Assembly (NCBI GenBank): GCA_018666235.1
Contig: JABJAB010000015.1
Coordinates: 1 to 64,000, forward strand
Source of the DNA: Ilumatobacter sp.
GTDB lineage: Bacteria; Actinomycetota; Acidimicrobiia; Acidimicrobiales; Ilumatobacteraceae
Direction of reading: 5' to 3'
Length of the DNA: 64,000 bases
The notes beneath the pieces were generated by a model. That model made no database searches, was not told where the DNA came from, and was given only the letters and a program-made list of their open reading frames with translations. Made by a program: the position numbers and the translations under genes. Below are positions 38,662 through 46,236 of the stretch, piece after piece (the stretch's first letter is position 1; every line of letters starts with the position of its first letter).

Positions 38662-40200
38662 ATGAACGCCAGCAAGGGACCCGCCCACGTCGTGGTCGAC
38701 GGGTCCAACCTCGCAACCGAAGGCCGGTCGATGCCGAGCCTGAAGCAACTCAGTGAAGCCGTGATGAGCTTCATGGAAGAGAACCCCGATACCGAGATCA
38801 CGGTGGTGGTCGATGCGACGTTTGGTCACCGCATCGACAAGAAGGAATCCAAGGAGTTCGAGGAAGGCATCTCGAACAACGAACTGGTCGCCCCGCCAGC
38901 GGGTGCCGTCGGACGCGGCGACGCCTTCGTCCTGGGCATCGCCGACAAGGCTGGCTCGACTGTCCTCTCGAACGACTCCTTCCAGGAGTTTCACGGCGAT
39001 TACGACTGGCTCTTCGACGAAGGTCGACTGATCGGCGGCAAACCGGTCCCGCATGTCGGTTGGGTCTGGGTGGCACGTACCCCGGTGCGCGGGCCGGTCA
39101 GCCGGAAGGCCACCCGTGGGTCGGGGAGCTCGGGTGCCGGCTCGGGTCGCGGTCGGGGTGGTCGGAGTCGCAGTCGCAAGCAAGAAGAAGAGGGCACCGC
39201 TCGCGTCGGGAGTCCCGAGGCGAACGCTCCGATGCCCGTTCCGAAGAGCCCGCCGCCCTCCGCCAAGAAGCAGGTGGCCAAGCAGGCTGAACCGAAGCAG
39301 CAGCAGGAAAGGCGCCCGTCGCGTGGCGGGGACCCGGTCAATGAATTGCTGCCGTTCCTTGAGTTTGTCGAGCATCACCCGGTGGGAACCAGCGTCACGG
39401 GCGTCGTCGACTCCTATTCGTCGCACGGCGCGTACATCGTGATTGGCGACGACGCACGTGGGTACATCCCGCTGCGAATGATGGCCGAACCGACGCCGCG
39501 GAGCGCGAAGTCAATCATGAAGGTCGGCGATTCGGTGACGGCAATTGTGGTGAGCTTCAACGGCAGTCGGCGCAGCATTGATTGTGCTCTCCCCGATATG
39601 GCCGAGGCGGCGATCACCGAGGCTGAAGCAGACCAGGCCAGAGAAGACGCCGAGGAGATCGACGGGGCCGCAGCGCCCGAAGCGGCTCCTGCCAAGCAGA
39701 CCTCGAATCGAAGAACGGCGGCTGTGAAGAAGACTCCTGCAAAGAAAGCGGTAGCGAAAAAGGTGCCAGCGAAAAAGGTGCCAGCGAAGAAGGCGGGAGC
39801 GAAGAAAACTGCCGCCAAGCAGGCTGCAACGCCCAGTGCTGGCACCGTCGAGCGGATTCCCGCCAAGAAGACTCCAATCAAGCAGGCGCCAGCGAAGAAG
39901 GTGCCGGCCAAGAAGACTCCAATCAAGCAGGCGCCAGCGAAGAGGGTGCCGGCCAAGAAGGCCGCAGCGAAGCAGGCGCCAGCGAAGAAGGTGCCGGCCA
40001 AGAAGACCGCAGCCAAGAAGACCGCAGCCAAGAAGACCGCAGCGAAGAAGGTGCCGGCCAAGAAGACCGCAGCGAAGCGGGTGCCAGCGAAGAAGGTGCC
40101 CGCCAACAAGGCAGCAGCAGCCAAGAAAATGCCAGCGAAGAAGGTGCCCGCCAAGAAGAAAGCTGCCGCGAAGAAGGCCACTGCGAAGAAGGAATCCTGA
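38662..40200 (+). CDS. NYN ribonuclease-S1-histone H1-like tail fusion
   Basis: Three parts are visible in 512 residues. Residues 8-140 match the NYN/Zc3h12a-like ribonuclease domain: HVVVDGSNLATEG with D13 and N16, TVVVDATFG with D51, GRGDAFVLGIAD with D87, and TVLSNDSFQEF with N104-D105, as in eukaryotic Regnase. A basic RGG-like linker (161-173) leads to an S1 RNA-binding domain at about 240-310 (GTSVTGVVDSYSSHGAYIVIGDDARGYIPL). From about 345 to the end are dozens of A/P-K-K repeats as in histone H1-like and nucleic-acid-binding tails. It probably cleaves or binds RNA, possibly near the nucleoid. It is divergent from the HAD gene and two bases upstream of xth. No described homologue comes to mind. 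Confidence 0.75.
   Translation: MNASKGPAHVVVDGSNLATEGRSMPSLKQLSEAVMSFMEENPDTEITVVVDATFGHRIDKKESKEFEEGISNNELVAPPAGAVGRGDAFVLGIADKAGSTVLSNDSFQEFHGDYDWLFDEGRLIGGKPVPHVGWVWVARTPVRGPVSRKATRGSGSSGAGSGRGRGGRSRSRKQEEEGTARVGSPEANAPMPVPKSPPPSAKKQVAKQAEPKQQQERRPSRGGDPVNELLPFLEFVEHHPVGTSVTGVVDSYSSHGAYIVIGDDARGYIPLRMMAEPTPRSAKSIMKVGDSVTAIVVSFNGSRRSIDCALPDMAEAAITEAEADQAREDAEEIDGAAAPEAAPAKQTSNRRTAAVKKTPAKKAVAKKVPAKKVPAKKAGAKKTAAKQAATPSAGTVERIPAKKTPIKQAPAKKVPAKKTPIKQAPAKRVPAKKAAAKQAPAKKVPAKKTAAKKTAAKKTAAKKVPAKKTAAKRVPAKKVPANKAAAAKKMPAKKVPAKKKAAAKKATAKKES
39862..39951 (+). repeat. 45-bp tandem repeat in H1-like tail
   Basis: A 45-bp unit starting gccaagaagactccaatc begins at 39862 and again at 39907; the copies are nearly perfect. 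It lies within a longer run of degenerate 12-15 bp units (about 39720-40197) that encode the A/P-K-K tail. Such repeats usually change length between strains. Confidence 0.85.
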
Positions 40201-40202
40201 CG

Positions 40203-40973
40203 ATGCGTATTGTCACGTGGAACGTCAACTCACTGCGCGCCCGTCAGGAACGTGTCGAGGCCTGGCTTGAGGAGGTGCAACCCGACGTCCTCCTGATTCA
40301 GGAGACGAAGCTTGCTGATGACGCCTTCCCAACTCTTGCTTTCGAGGCAATGGGGTATACGTGCGCCCATCATGGCCAAGGCCAATGGAACGGTGTCGCC
40401 ATTCTGTCGAAGGTCGGCCTCACCGACGTGGTGTCAAATTTCGCTGACGGCATCGAACCCGACCCCGATGCTCGCATCATCACCGCAACCTGCGGCGGCG
40501 TCCGGGTCGCCAGTGTCTACGTGCCGAACGGCCGGTCGCTCGACGACGATCACTACACCTACAAGCTCGACTGGCTCGGTCGCCTGAAGCAGCACCTCGA
40601 CGCGGATACCTCTCCGGATCAGGACGTCATCATTGGCGGCGACTACAACATCGCTCCCGATGACCGAGACGTGCCTGATCCGGCGAAGCTTGAAGGAGCG
40701 ACGCACGTCAGTCAAGCTGAGCGGGATCGTCTGACTGAACTCGAGGCATGGGGACTGACCGATGCCTTCCGTCATTTTCATGACGGCGACAGGATGTACT
40801 CCTGGTGGGACTATCGCGGTGGCGATTTCCACCAAGGTCGTGGCATGCGGATCGACCTGTTGATGTGCAGTTCATCCGTCATCGAGCGCGCCAACTGGTG
40901 CGTTGTCGACCGCAATGCGCGCAAGGGCAAGTCGCCCAGCGATCACGCACCCGTCATGGTCGATATCGACTGA
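40203..40973 (+). CDS. xth: Exodeoxyribonuclease III
   Basis: Xth is the AP endonuclease and 3'-5' exonuclease of base excision repair. The 256 residues show TWNVNSLRARQERVEAWL (metal Asn), LIQETKL (catalytic Glu), SVYVPNGRS (Tyr), GGDYNIAPDDRDV, SWWDYRGG, MRIDLLM and SDHAPVMVDID (catalytic His). It starts two bases after the NYN-S1 gene, so the two may be cotranscribed. Its 3' end overlaps the convergent uvrD2 gene by 31 bp. Confidence 0.95.
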   Translation: MRIVTWNVNSLRARQERVEAWLEEVQPDVLLIQETKLADDAFPTLAFEAMGYTCAHHGQGQWNGVAILSKVGLTDVVSNFADGIEPDPDARIITATCGGVRVASVYVPNGRSLDDDHYTYKLDWLGRLKQHLDADTSPDQDVIIGGDYNIAPDDRDVPDPAKLEGATHVSQAERDRLTELEAWGLTDAFRHFHDGDRMYSWWDYRGGDFHQGRGMRIDLLMCSSSVIERANWCVVDRNARKGKSPSDHAPVMVDID

Positions 40974-42922
40974 CTGACGAGCGGCAGGATCTGATCTGCC
41001 AATCGAGCGGCCATGATGGGGCCGAACGAGGTGATGGCCTCCAACTCGGCCACGGTCGTCGGCTTACTCCTGGCGATCGAATTGAGATCGCGGTCGCTGC
41101 ACAACTGCGACGGCAGCACGTCAGCCTGGCGGGCTGCTTCGTCGCGCCACGTACGGAGCGCGGCCAGCGTCGGGTCGACCCGCGCTCGTCGCCGCCTCCG
41201 AAGCTCACCGGGCAGGGGAGCAGCCACGGGTTCGGCAAGGTCGAGATCGATCACGAACGGGCTCGGCGTGCGGGCATATCCGCCACGACGTTCCGCTCGG
41301 GTGAGCACCAATCGGTCAGATGCCCGCGTGGCTGCGACGTACAGCAGGCGAGCCTCCTCAGCCTTGGCCTCGTTGGTGGTTGCTGACTTATGCGGGACCA
41401 AGCTTGACTCGACACCGGTGACGAACACCGTGTGCCATTCGCGGCCCTTCGATGCATGGAACGACAAGAGGTCGACGCCGCCATTTGACTCGTCATCAAA
41501 CGGATTGGTCATTGCAACCCAGGCCCTGAATCCGGCGCCATCGCCGAGTTGCTGATCGCGCAGGTAGTCGAGCAGCGTGGCCGCCACCCGCCGCTCGGCT
41601 TCGAGGTCTTCGACGGCTTTGTCAGCGCGGGCTGCGGCCCGCTTGTCTCCCTCGCTGGTCGCAAGTGCCTGTTCGGCGCGAGCGGTCGTGAGCGCGTCGT
41701 AGGCATCGAGAGTGTCGTGGGCCCAGGCGCGCAGCTGAGACGCTGAGCCGAGCGTTGTGACCTGGCGGACCACTGCCTGGAGTGGTGTGCCAGCCGCCGT
41801 CGCTGAACGTCGAACCGGAATGCCATGTGCTTCGAGCGCTTGCGCGAAGCCGCCGAGCTGAGCATTCGTTCTCGCGAGGACGGCCACTTCTCCAGCTCGA
41901 ATGAGGTTGGGGTCGATTCTGACCATTTCGTCTGCGGCGTGGCGCGCCTCGGCGGTCTCGTCCGCGCCCACAAACTGCTCAACGGGCGCGCCATCTCCTC
42001 GATGTGAGACGAGTTCGTTTGGTTGACTGGCGGCAGCGAGCACGTGTACGCCAGCCCGAACGATTTGCGGGGTACACCGGTGGTTGACCGGAAGGCGCAC
42101 GATTTCGATACCAGGGAAGCGGGTCTCGACATCGACGAGCAGGGCCGGATCCGCGCCGTTGAACCCATAGATCGCCTGAGCTGGATCACCAACGAGAAAC
42201 AGGTCGTCGCGCCCGGTTCGCAGCAGGTCGACGAGGCGATGCTGGAGCGGGTTGAGATCCTGAGCTTCGTCGACGAGCAGGTGCCGGAATCGCCATCGCA
42301 ACGTGTCGGCAAACTCGCGGTCGTACTCCATGTCGCGAATGACGAGGGCGAGCACGTCATCGAAGTCGATGATGCCGCGCTTGCGCTTGAGGAGTTCGAA
42401 GTCCCCGAACACCGTGGCTGCCCGCTCGACACCGGCGTGTGGCTTGCGGCCCTCGCGACGCGCTGTCGCGGCGTATCGATCGGCGCTCACGCCGCGTGCC
42501 GTCGCCCAGTCGATTTCGTTGATGAGACCATCGATACCGCGGCGCTGTGATGGCTCGAGCACGTCGCCGACAAGGCGGCGGCGATCGGCAACGATGGTCT
42601 TCGCTGGCCTCCCGGTGTCATCCCATCGCTGCTTCAGGACGGCGAGCATGACCGAGTGGAACGTGCCGGCCTCGACCCGTTCGCGCATGCCAAGGCGGGT
42701 GAGGCGTCGGCGCAACTCACCCGCCGCTTCTCGAGTGAAGGTCAGCGCCAAGGTGTGCCGAGCATCAGCCTGTTCAGTGGCGATTCGCCATGCGATACGT
42801 CGGGTGAGCACGCGTGTCTTACCGGAGCCGGCACCGGCGATGACCGCAACAAGGTGCGACTCCGCGGTGACCGCGGTGCGTTGATCCGGGTCGAGATCAG
42901 CGAGGAGGGCAGCGGCGTCCAC
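40943..42922 (-). CDS. uvrD2: UvrD2-type DNA helicase with HRDC domain
   Basis: This superfamily 1A helicase has motif I AGAGSGKTRVL, Ia ALTFTREAAGELRRRL, II LLVDEAQDLN, III LVGDPAQAIYGFNGA, IV VNHRCTPQIV, V LLSFHASKGREWHTVFVTG and VI ARLLYVAATRASDRLVL. The C-terminal HRDC domain (DPTLAALRTWRDEAARQADV and on) marks it as the UvrD2 type of actinobacteria, though the usual tetracysteine zinc site is not visible. GTG 42922 is preferred over GTG 42931 because TAGGGT (42935-42930) lies seven bases before it and covers the upstream GTG. It works in DNA repair and overlaps xth convergently. Confidence 0.93.
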   Translation of the reverse strand: MDAAALLADLDPDQRTAVTAESHLVAVIAGAGSGKTRVLTRRIAWRIATEQADARHTLALTFTREAAGELRRRLTRLGMRERVEAGTFHSVMLAVLKQRWDDTGRPAKTIVADRRRLVGDVLEPSQRRGIDGLINEIDWATARGVSADRYAATARREGRKPHAGVERAATVFGDFELLKRKRGIIDFDDVLALVIRDMEYDREFADTLRWRFRHLLVDEAQDLNPLQHRLVDLLRTGRDDLFLVGDPAQAIYGFNGADPALLVDVETRFPGIEIVRLPVNHRCTPQIVRAGVHVLAAASQPNELVSHRGDGAPVEQFVGADETAEARHAADEMVRIDPNLIRAGEVAVLARTNAQLGGFAQALEAHGIPVRRSATAAGTPLQAVVRQVTTLGSASQLRAWAHDTLDAYDALTTARAEQALATSEGDKRAAARADKAVEDLEAERRVAATLLDYLRDQQLGDGAGFRAWVAMTNPFDDESNGGVDLLSFHASKGREWHTVFVTGVESSLVPHKSATTNEAKAEEARLLYVAATRASDRLVLTRAERRGGYARTPSPFVIDLDLAEPVAAPLPGELRRRRRARVDPTLAALRTWRDEAARQADVLPSQLCSDRDLNSIARSKPTTVAELEAITSFGPIMAARLADQILPLVSQSISTMTGA

Positions 42923-42960
42923 AGCGGTCACCCTAGGCCCGCTTTGGATACGCTGCGATC
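42923..42960. promoter_or_regulatory. Compact divergent promoter, uvrD2 and bPH2 gene
   Basis: Within 38 bp lie TAGGGT facing left (42935-42930, seven bases before uvrD2) and TACGCT facing right (42949-42954, six bases before the bPH2 gene). Only 13 bp separate the two hexamers, so each promoter's -35 position would fall on the other's -10. Confidence 0.55.
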
Positions 42961-43590
42961 ATGCCCTACCCGAGGAAGCTGCTCAACGATTATGAAACCG
43001 TTGCAGTCGACCTCCACCCGCATTGGTGGTACTTCGCACAGCCGGTTGCGGCGCTCGTCGGGTCGATCATTCTCGGTGTTCTTGCGAGGATCTACACCGA
43101 CGGGACCGGCACGCCGCGCGCTGCGCTCGTGTACCTCGTCATCGCACTCATCGTCGCCAGCATGATCTGGGTCGTCGTCCGGTACCTCAAGTGGATGACG
43201 ACGAGCTTCGTGATCACGTCTGACCGTTTGATCTTTCGCGCTGGGGTCATTTCGAAGATGGGCGTCGAGATCCCGCTTGAGCGGGTCAACACCATCCACT
43301 TCAGCCAGAGCATCTTCGAACGCATCACCGGTTCCGGGGACCTGATCATCGAGTCAGGGGGCGAAGATGGCCAGCAACGATTCACTGACATCCGGCGCCC
43401 GGATCAGGTGCAGAAGGCCATTCACGCTCAGAAAGAAGCGCACGACAAACGTCGTTTCACGGTGAGCGGAGTTGATGTTGGCGGTGGCGATGTGGCCAGC
43501 CAGCTCGAAAAGCTCGAGGGGATGCTTGAACGGGGCACGCTGACCGCTGAAGAGTTCCAGGGACAGAAGGACAGGTTGCTCGGTCGCTGA
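42961..43590 (+). CDS. bPH2 (DUF304) membrane protein with SHOCT domain
   Basis: This 209-residue membrane protein has two hydrophobic segments (WWYFAQPVAALVGSIILGVLA and ALVYLVIALIVASMIWVVV), then a bacterial PH-like domain (FVITSDRLIFRAGVISKMGVEIPLERVNTIHFSQSIFERI) typical of the DUF304/bPH2 family, and ends in a SHOCT domain (LEKLEGMLERGTLTAEEFQGQKDRLL). The function is unknown; PH-like domains of this type often sit on the cytoplasmic side. Its last base is the first base of the next gene (TGATG), so they are coupled. Confidence 0.85.
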   Translation: MPYPRKLLNDYETVAVDLHPHWWYFAQPVAALVGSIILGVLARIYTDGTGTPRAALVYLVIALIVASMIWVVVRYLKWMTTSFVITSDRLIFRAGVISKMGVEIPLERVNTIHFSQSIFERITGSGDLIIESGGEDGQQRFTDIRRPDQVQKAIHAQKEAHDKRRFTVSGVDVGGGDVASQLEKLEGMLERGTLTAEEFQGQKDRLLGR

Positions 43591-44273
43591 TGCGCGTTGT
43601 CAGCCTCGTTCCATCGAGTACCGAGACGCTGCTTCACCTCGGAGCCGACGTCATTGCGTGCACGCGATTCTGCGAACAACCGCGCATCAGCCACGTCGGC
43701 GGGACCAAGAATCCTGACATCGATGCAATCGTCGCCCTGGCGCCCGACGTCGTCGTCCTGGATCGCGAGGAGAATCGTCAGGAGGATGCTGCGGCCTTGA
43801 AGGAAGCTGGGGTCGAACTCTTCGTCAGCGACGTGACCACGCTTGCTGGAGCGTTGAAGGTGGTCCGTGAGTTGGCGACGTTGGTCGGTGGAACGTCGGC
43901 ACCGGACGTTGCGACTGCCGTCGCGCCCATCGGACGGTCTGTTTTCGTGCCGATCTGGCGCCGGCCGTGGATGTCGATCAATGGCCAGACCTACGGTGCC
44001 TCGCTGCTCGAACATCTCGGGTGCACGCTGGTCACAGCGGAGATGGACGACGCCTATCCGGAAGTCGAGCTTGAGCAGCTCAGTGCGTGGGCACCTGATG
44101 TGGTCGCCGTGCCGAGCGAACCGTACGAGTTCAACGACGCGCACCTCGCTGAACTCCAGGAGGCATCACCGAAATCGACCGTCGTCCGCGTCGACGGACA
44201 AGATCTCTTCTGGTGGGGAAGTAGAACTCAGCGCGCGATCACACGCCTGCATGCTGCGCTCGGCTCACTGTGA
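43590..44273 (+). CDS. Cytoplasmic helical-backbone metal receptor (BtuF-like)
   Basis: The 227-residue protein has the fold of ABC-type cobalamin or siderophore binding proteins: VVSLVPSSTETLLHLGADVIACTRFC, then DIDAIVALAPDVVVLD, the long backbone helix ALKVVRELATLVGG, SINGQTYGASLLEHLGC and SAWAPDVVAVPSEPY. There is no signal peptide or lipobox, so it would be cytoplasmic, and no permease or ATPase gene lies nearby. Similar proteins in other bacteria are annotated as helical backbone metal receptors of unknown role. It overlaps the bPH2 gene by one base. Confidence 0.8.
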   Translation: MRVVSLVPSSTETLLHLGADVIACTRFCEQPRISHVGGTKNPDIDAIVALAPDVVVLDREENRQEDAAALKEAGVELFVSDVTTLAGALKVVRELATLVGGTSAPDVATAVAPIGRSVFVPIWRRPWMSINGQTYGASLLEHLGCTLVTAEMDDAYPEVELEQLSAWAPDVVAVPSEPYEFNDAHLAELQEASPKSTVVRVDGQDLFWWGSRTQRAITRLHAALGSL

Positions 44274-44284
44274 CAACCGGGACC

Positions 44285-45286
44285 TCAATGAACGCGGCGC
44301 GCTCCGGCGGACGGGGAGACGACCCAGCCGTCGGTCAGGGCTCCTGGCTGACAGATGGCGACGATGCAGCCACCGAACCCGCCGCCGGTCATTCGTGTGC
44401 CGAAGACACCTGGGATTGCATTGAGCCTGTCGACCGCGTCATCCATCTGTGGGGTCGACACATCGAAATCGTCGCGCAGGCTGGCGTGGCCCTCGGTCAT
44501 GATCCGGCCGGCCTCGACGTAATCGCCACCGGCGAGCGCAGCGGCGAAGTCGCGAACGCGCTGATTCTCGTTGATGACGTGGCGGGCGCGGCGTCGAGCG
44601 ATGTCTTCGGTGATGCGCCCGACGTCGTCGAGTGTCGCCAGTCGGAGCGGCCCAATCTTGTCCTCGGCGCGAGCGCACTCGGCAACACGGTCGGCGTATT
44701 CGGACCCTTCGAGGGTGCGATGAGCGATGAACTTGACCACCACATCGATGTCGTCGGGGACGACGTGCGGGGTGACGCTGAGGCCGTGGCAGTCAATGAG
44801 CGTTGCATGCCCAGCGACTCCGGCGGCGATCGAAAGCTGGTCCATGATGCCGGTTGGCACGCCAGTTGCCCGGTGCTCAGCACGTTGGGCTGCCTGGCTC
44901 AGTTCGAGCGGGGTGCCGTCAAAGCCGAGTGCGAGACCGATCGCGCATTCGAGCGCGGCGCTGGAGGACAGCCCAGCACCGGCCGGAATGTCCGACACGA
45001 TGTGGCCGCGTAAGCCTTGCGTCGCGCCGAGTTCGGCCGACATTGCAGCGATGTAGGAGCCCCAATGTGGCTCAACGGTGTTCGGCTCGCCATCGAACGG
45101 CAGCGAAATTGAGAGCGCTCCAGGCGCACCGTCGGAGGTCAATTCGATGACGCCGTCAGCAGCGGTGTAGGTGAGCGTGGTTCCTCGATCAATCGCCATG
45201 GGGAACACCAACCCGCCGGTGTAGTCGGTGTGTTCGCCGATCAGGTTCACTCGACCAGGGGCGTGCACGCGCAGTGTTTCAGACAC
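44285..45286 (-). CDS. galK: Galactokinase
   Basis: GalK is the GHMP-family kinase that phosphorylates galactose. GRVNLIGEHTDYTGGLVFPMAI is the galactokinase signature, PAGAGLSSSAALECAIGLAL the ATP-binding loop, and TRMTGGGFGGCIVAI the third motif. At 333 residues it is shorter than the E. coli enzyme (382) but complete. The GTG 45286 start is chosen because TACCTT (45298-45293) lies six bases before it and the product begins SETLRVHAPGRVNL; the frame is open further upstream. No galT or galE is nearby. Confidence 0.93.
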   Translation of the reverse strand: MSETLRVHAPGRVNLIGEHTDYTGGLVFPMAIDRGTTLTYTAADGVIELTSDGAPGALSISLPFDGEPNTVEPHWGSYIAAMSAELGATQGLRGHIVSDIPAGAGLSSSAALECAIGLALGFDGTPLELSQAAQRAEHRATGVPTGIMDQLSIAAGVAGHATLIDCHGLSVTPHVVPDDIDVVVKFIAHRTLEGSEYADRVAECARAEDKIGPLRLATLDDVGRITEDIARRRARHVINENQRVRDFAAALAGGDYVEAGRIMTEGHASLRDDFDVSTPQMDDAVDRLNAIPGVFGTRMTGGGFGGCIVAICQPGALTDGWVVSPSAGARRVH

Positions 45287-45326
45287 GCTGAGAAGGTATC
45301 GGCTGACTTCTGCCACACTGCTTTCT
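45287..45326. promoter_or_regulatory. Compact divergent promoter, galK and hydrolase
   Basis: Within 40 bp lie TACCTT facing left (45298-45293, six bases before galK) and TGCCACACTG facing right, with its CACACT at 45314-45319, seven bases before the hydrolase ATG. The hexamers are 15 bp apart. The same TGCCACACTG word precedes two other genes at the same distance. Confidence 0.55.
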
Positions 45327-46208
45327 ATGCCACGCGCCGCTCTGGAATCTGGAATCGAACTCGAGTACACCACCTTCGGCGACTCCGGAAATCCGTCTCT
45401 GCTCCTGGTCAATGGGTACACGAGTCAGATGATCGTGTGGGAGCAAGAATTTCTTGACGGCCTCGTGGCGCAGGGATTGCATGTTGTCATCTACGACAAT
45501 CGAGACGTTGGCTTGTCCACCAAGTTCGACGGCCAACTCGTGGACCCGATGCAGGTGCTGCAGTCGTTGATGGCCGGCGAGCAGGTCGATGTGCCGTACA
45601 CGCTGAGCGACATGGCCGCCGATGGTATGGATCTGCTGAGCTACCTGGGCATCGATCGCGCGCACATCGCCGGCGTATCGATGGGTGGAATGATCGTGCA
45701 GATGATGGCAATCGAACATCCAGCGCGCATCATCAGCTTGACATCGATCATGAGTAGCCCTGGCGACCCGAAGGTCGGTCAGCCGTCGGCGGAAGCGCGC
45801 GCTGCACTCCTGGCGCCGCCAGCCATCGAGCGCGAGGCCTACATCGAAGAAGCCACTCGCGCTCGGGTCTGGTTGTCGAGGAAGTACTACTCCGAGGAAG
45901 CAACCAAGAATCGGTCGGCACGGCAATTCGATCGCGTCTTCTATCCCGAAGGATTCACCCGGCAGCTCGCGGCGATCTATGCAACGGGCGACAGGAGCGA
46001 TCGGCTGCGGGCGCTTGATGTTCCGACGCTCGTGATGCACGGTCGCGACGACCAGCTGATCACTCCGTCGGGTGGCGAACGAACCGCTGAGCTCATTGCC
46101 GGGGCCAACTATCTTCTGGTGTCCGACATGGGCCATGACTTGCCCGTCCCGCTCGCCCCCGTCTTCGCCGAAGCCATCGGCGGACATACCCGTACCGCAG
46201 CCCACTGA
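45327..46208 (+). CDS. Alpha/beta fold hydrolase
   Basis: This 293-residue hydrolase of the haloperoxidase/epoxide hydrolase type has LLLVNGYTSQM (oxyanion), YDNRDVGLSTKF, AGVSMGGMIVQMMA with the nucleophile Ser, LVMHGRDDQLI (acid) and SDMGHDLP (His). The in-frame upstream extension lies inside the galK promoter; the ATG at 45327 fits the -10 and the family N-terminus. It may be cotranscribed with the CoA-transferase 28 bp downstream. Substrate unknown. Confidence 0.85.
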   Translation: MPRAALESGIELEYTTFGDSGNPSLLLVNGYTSQMIVWEQEFLDGLVAQGLHVVIYDNRDVGLSTKFDGQLVDPMQVLQSLMAGEQVDVPYTLSDMAADGMDLLSYLGIDRAHIAGVSMGGMIVQMMAIEHPARIISLTSIMSSPGDPKVGQPSAEARAALLAPPAIEREAYIEEATRARVWLSRKYYSEEATKNRSARQFDRVFYPEGFTRQLAAIYATGDRSDRLRALDVPTLVMHGRDDQLITPSGGERTAELIAGANYLLVSDMGHDLPVPLAPVFAEAIGGHTRTAAH

Positions 46209-46236
46209 ACCCGAAACCCACTGAACTGAGGAACCA

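Noticed and set aside
39720..40197. Lys-codon repeats considered as a CRISPR array or noncoding satellite
   Set aside because: The units are in frame, encode an A/P-K-K tail without stops, and have no spacers.
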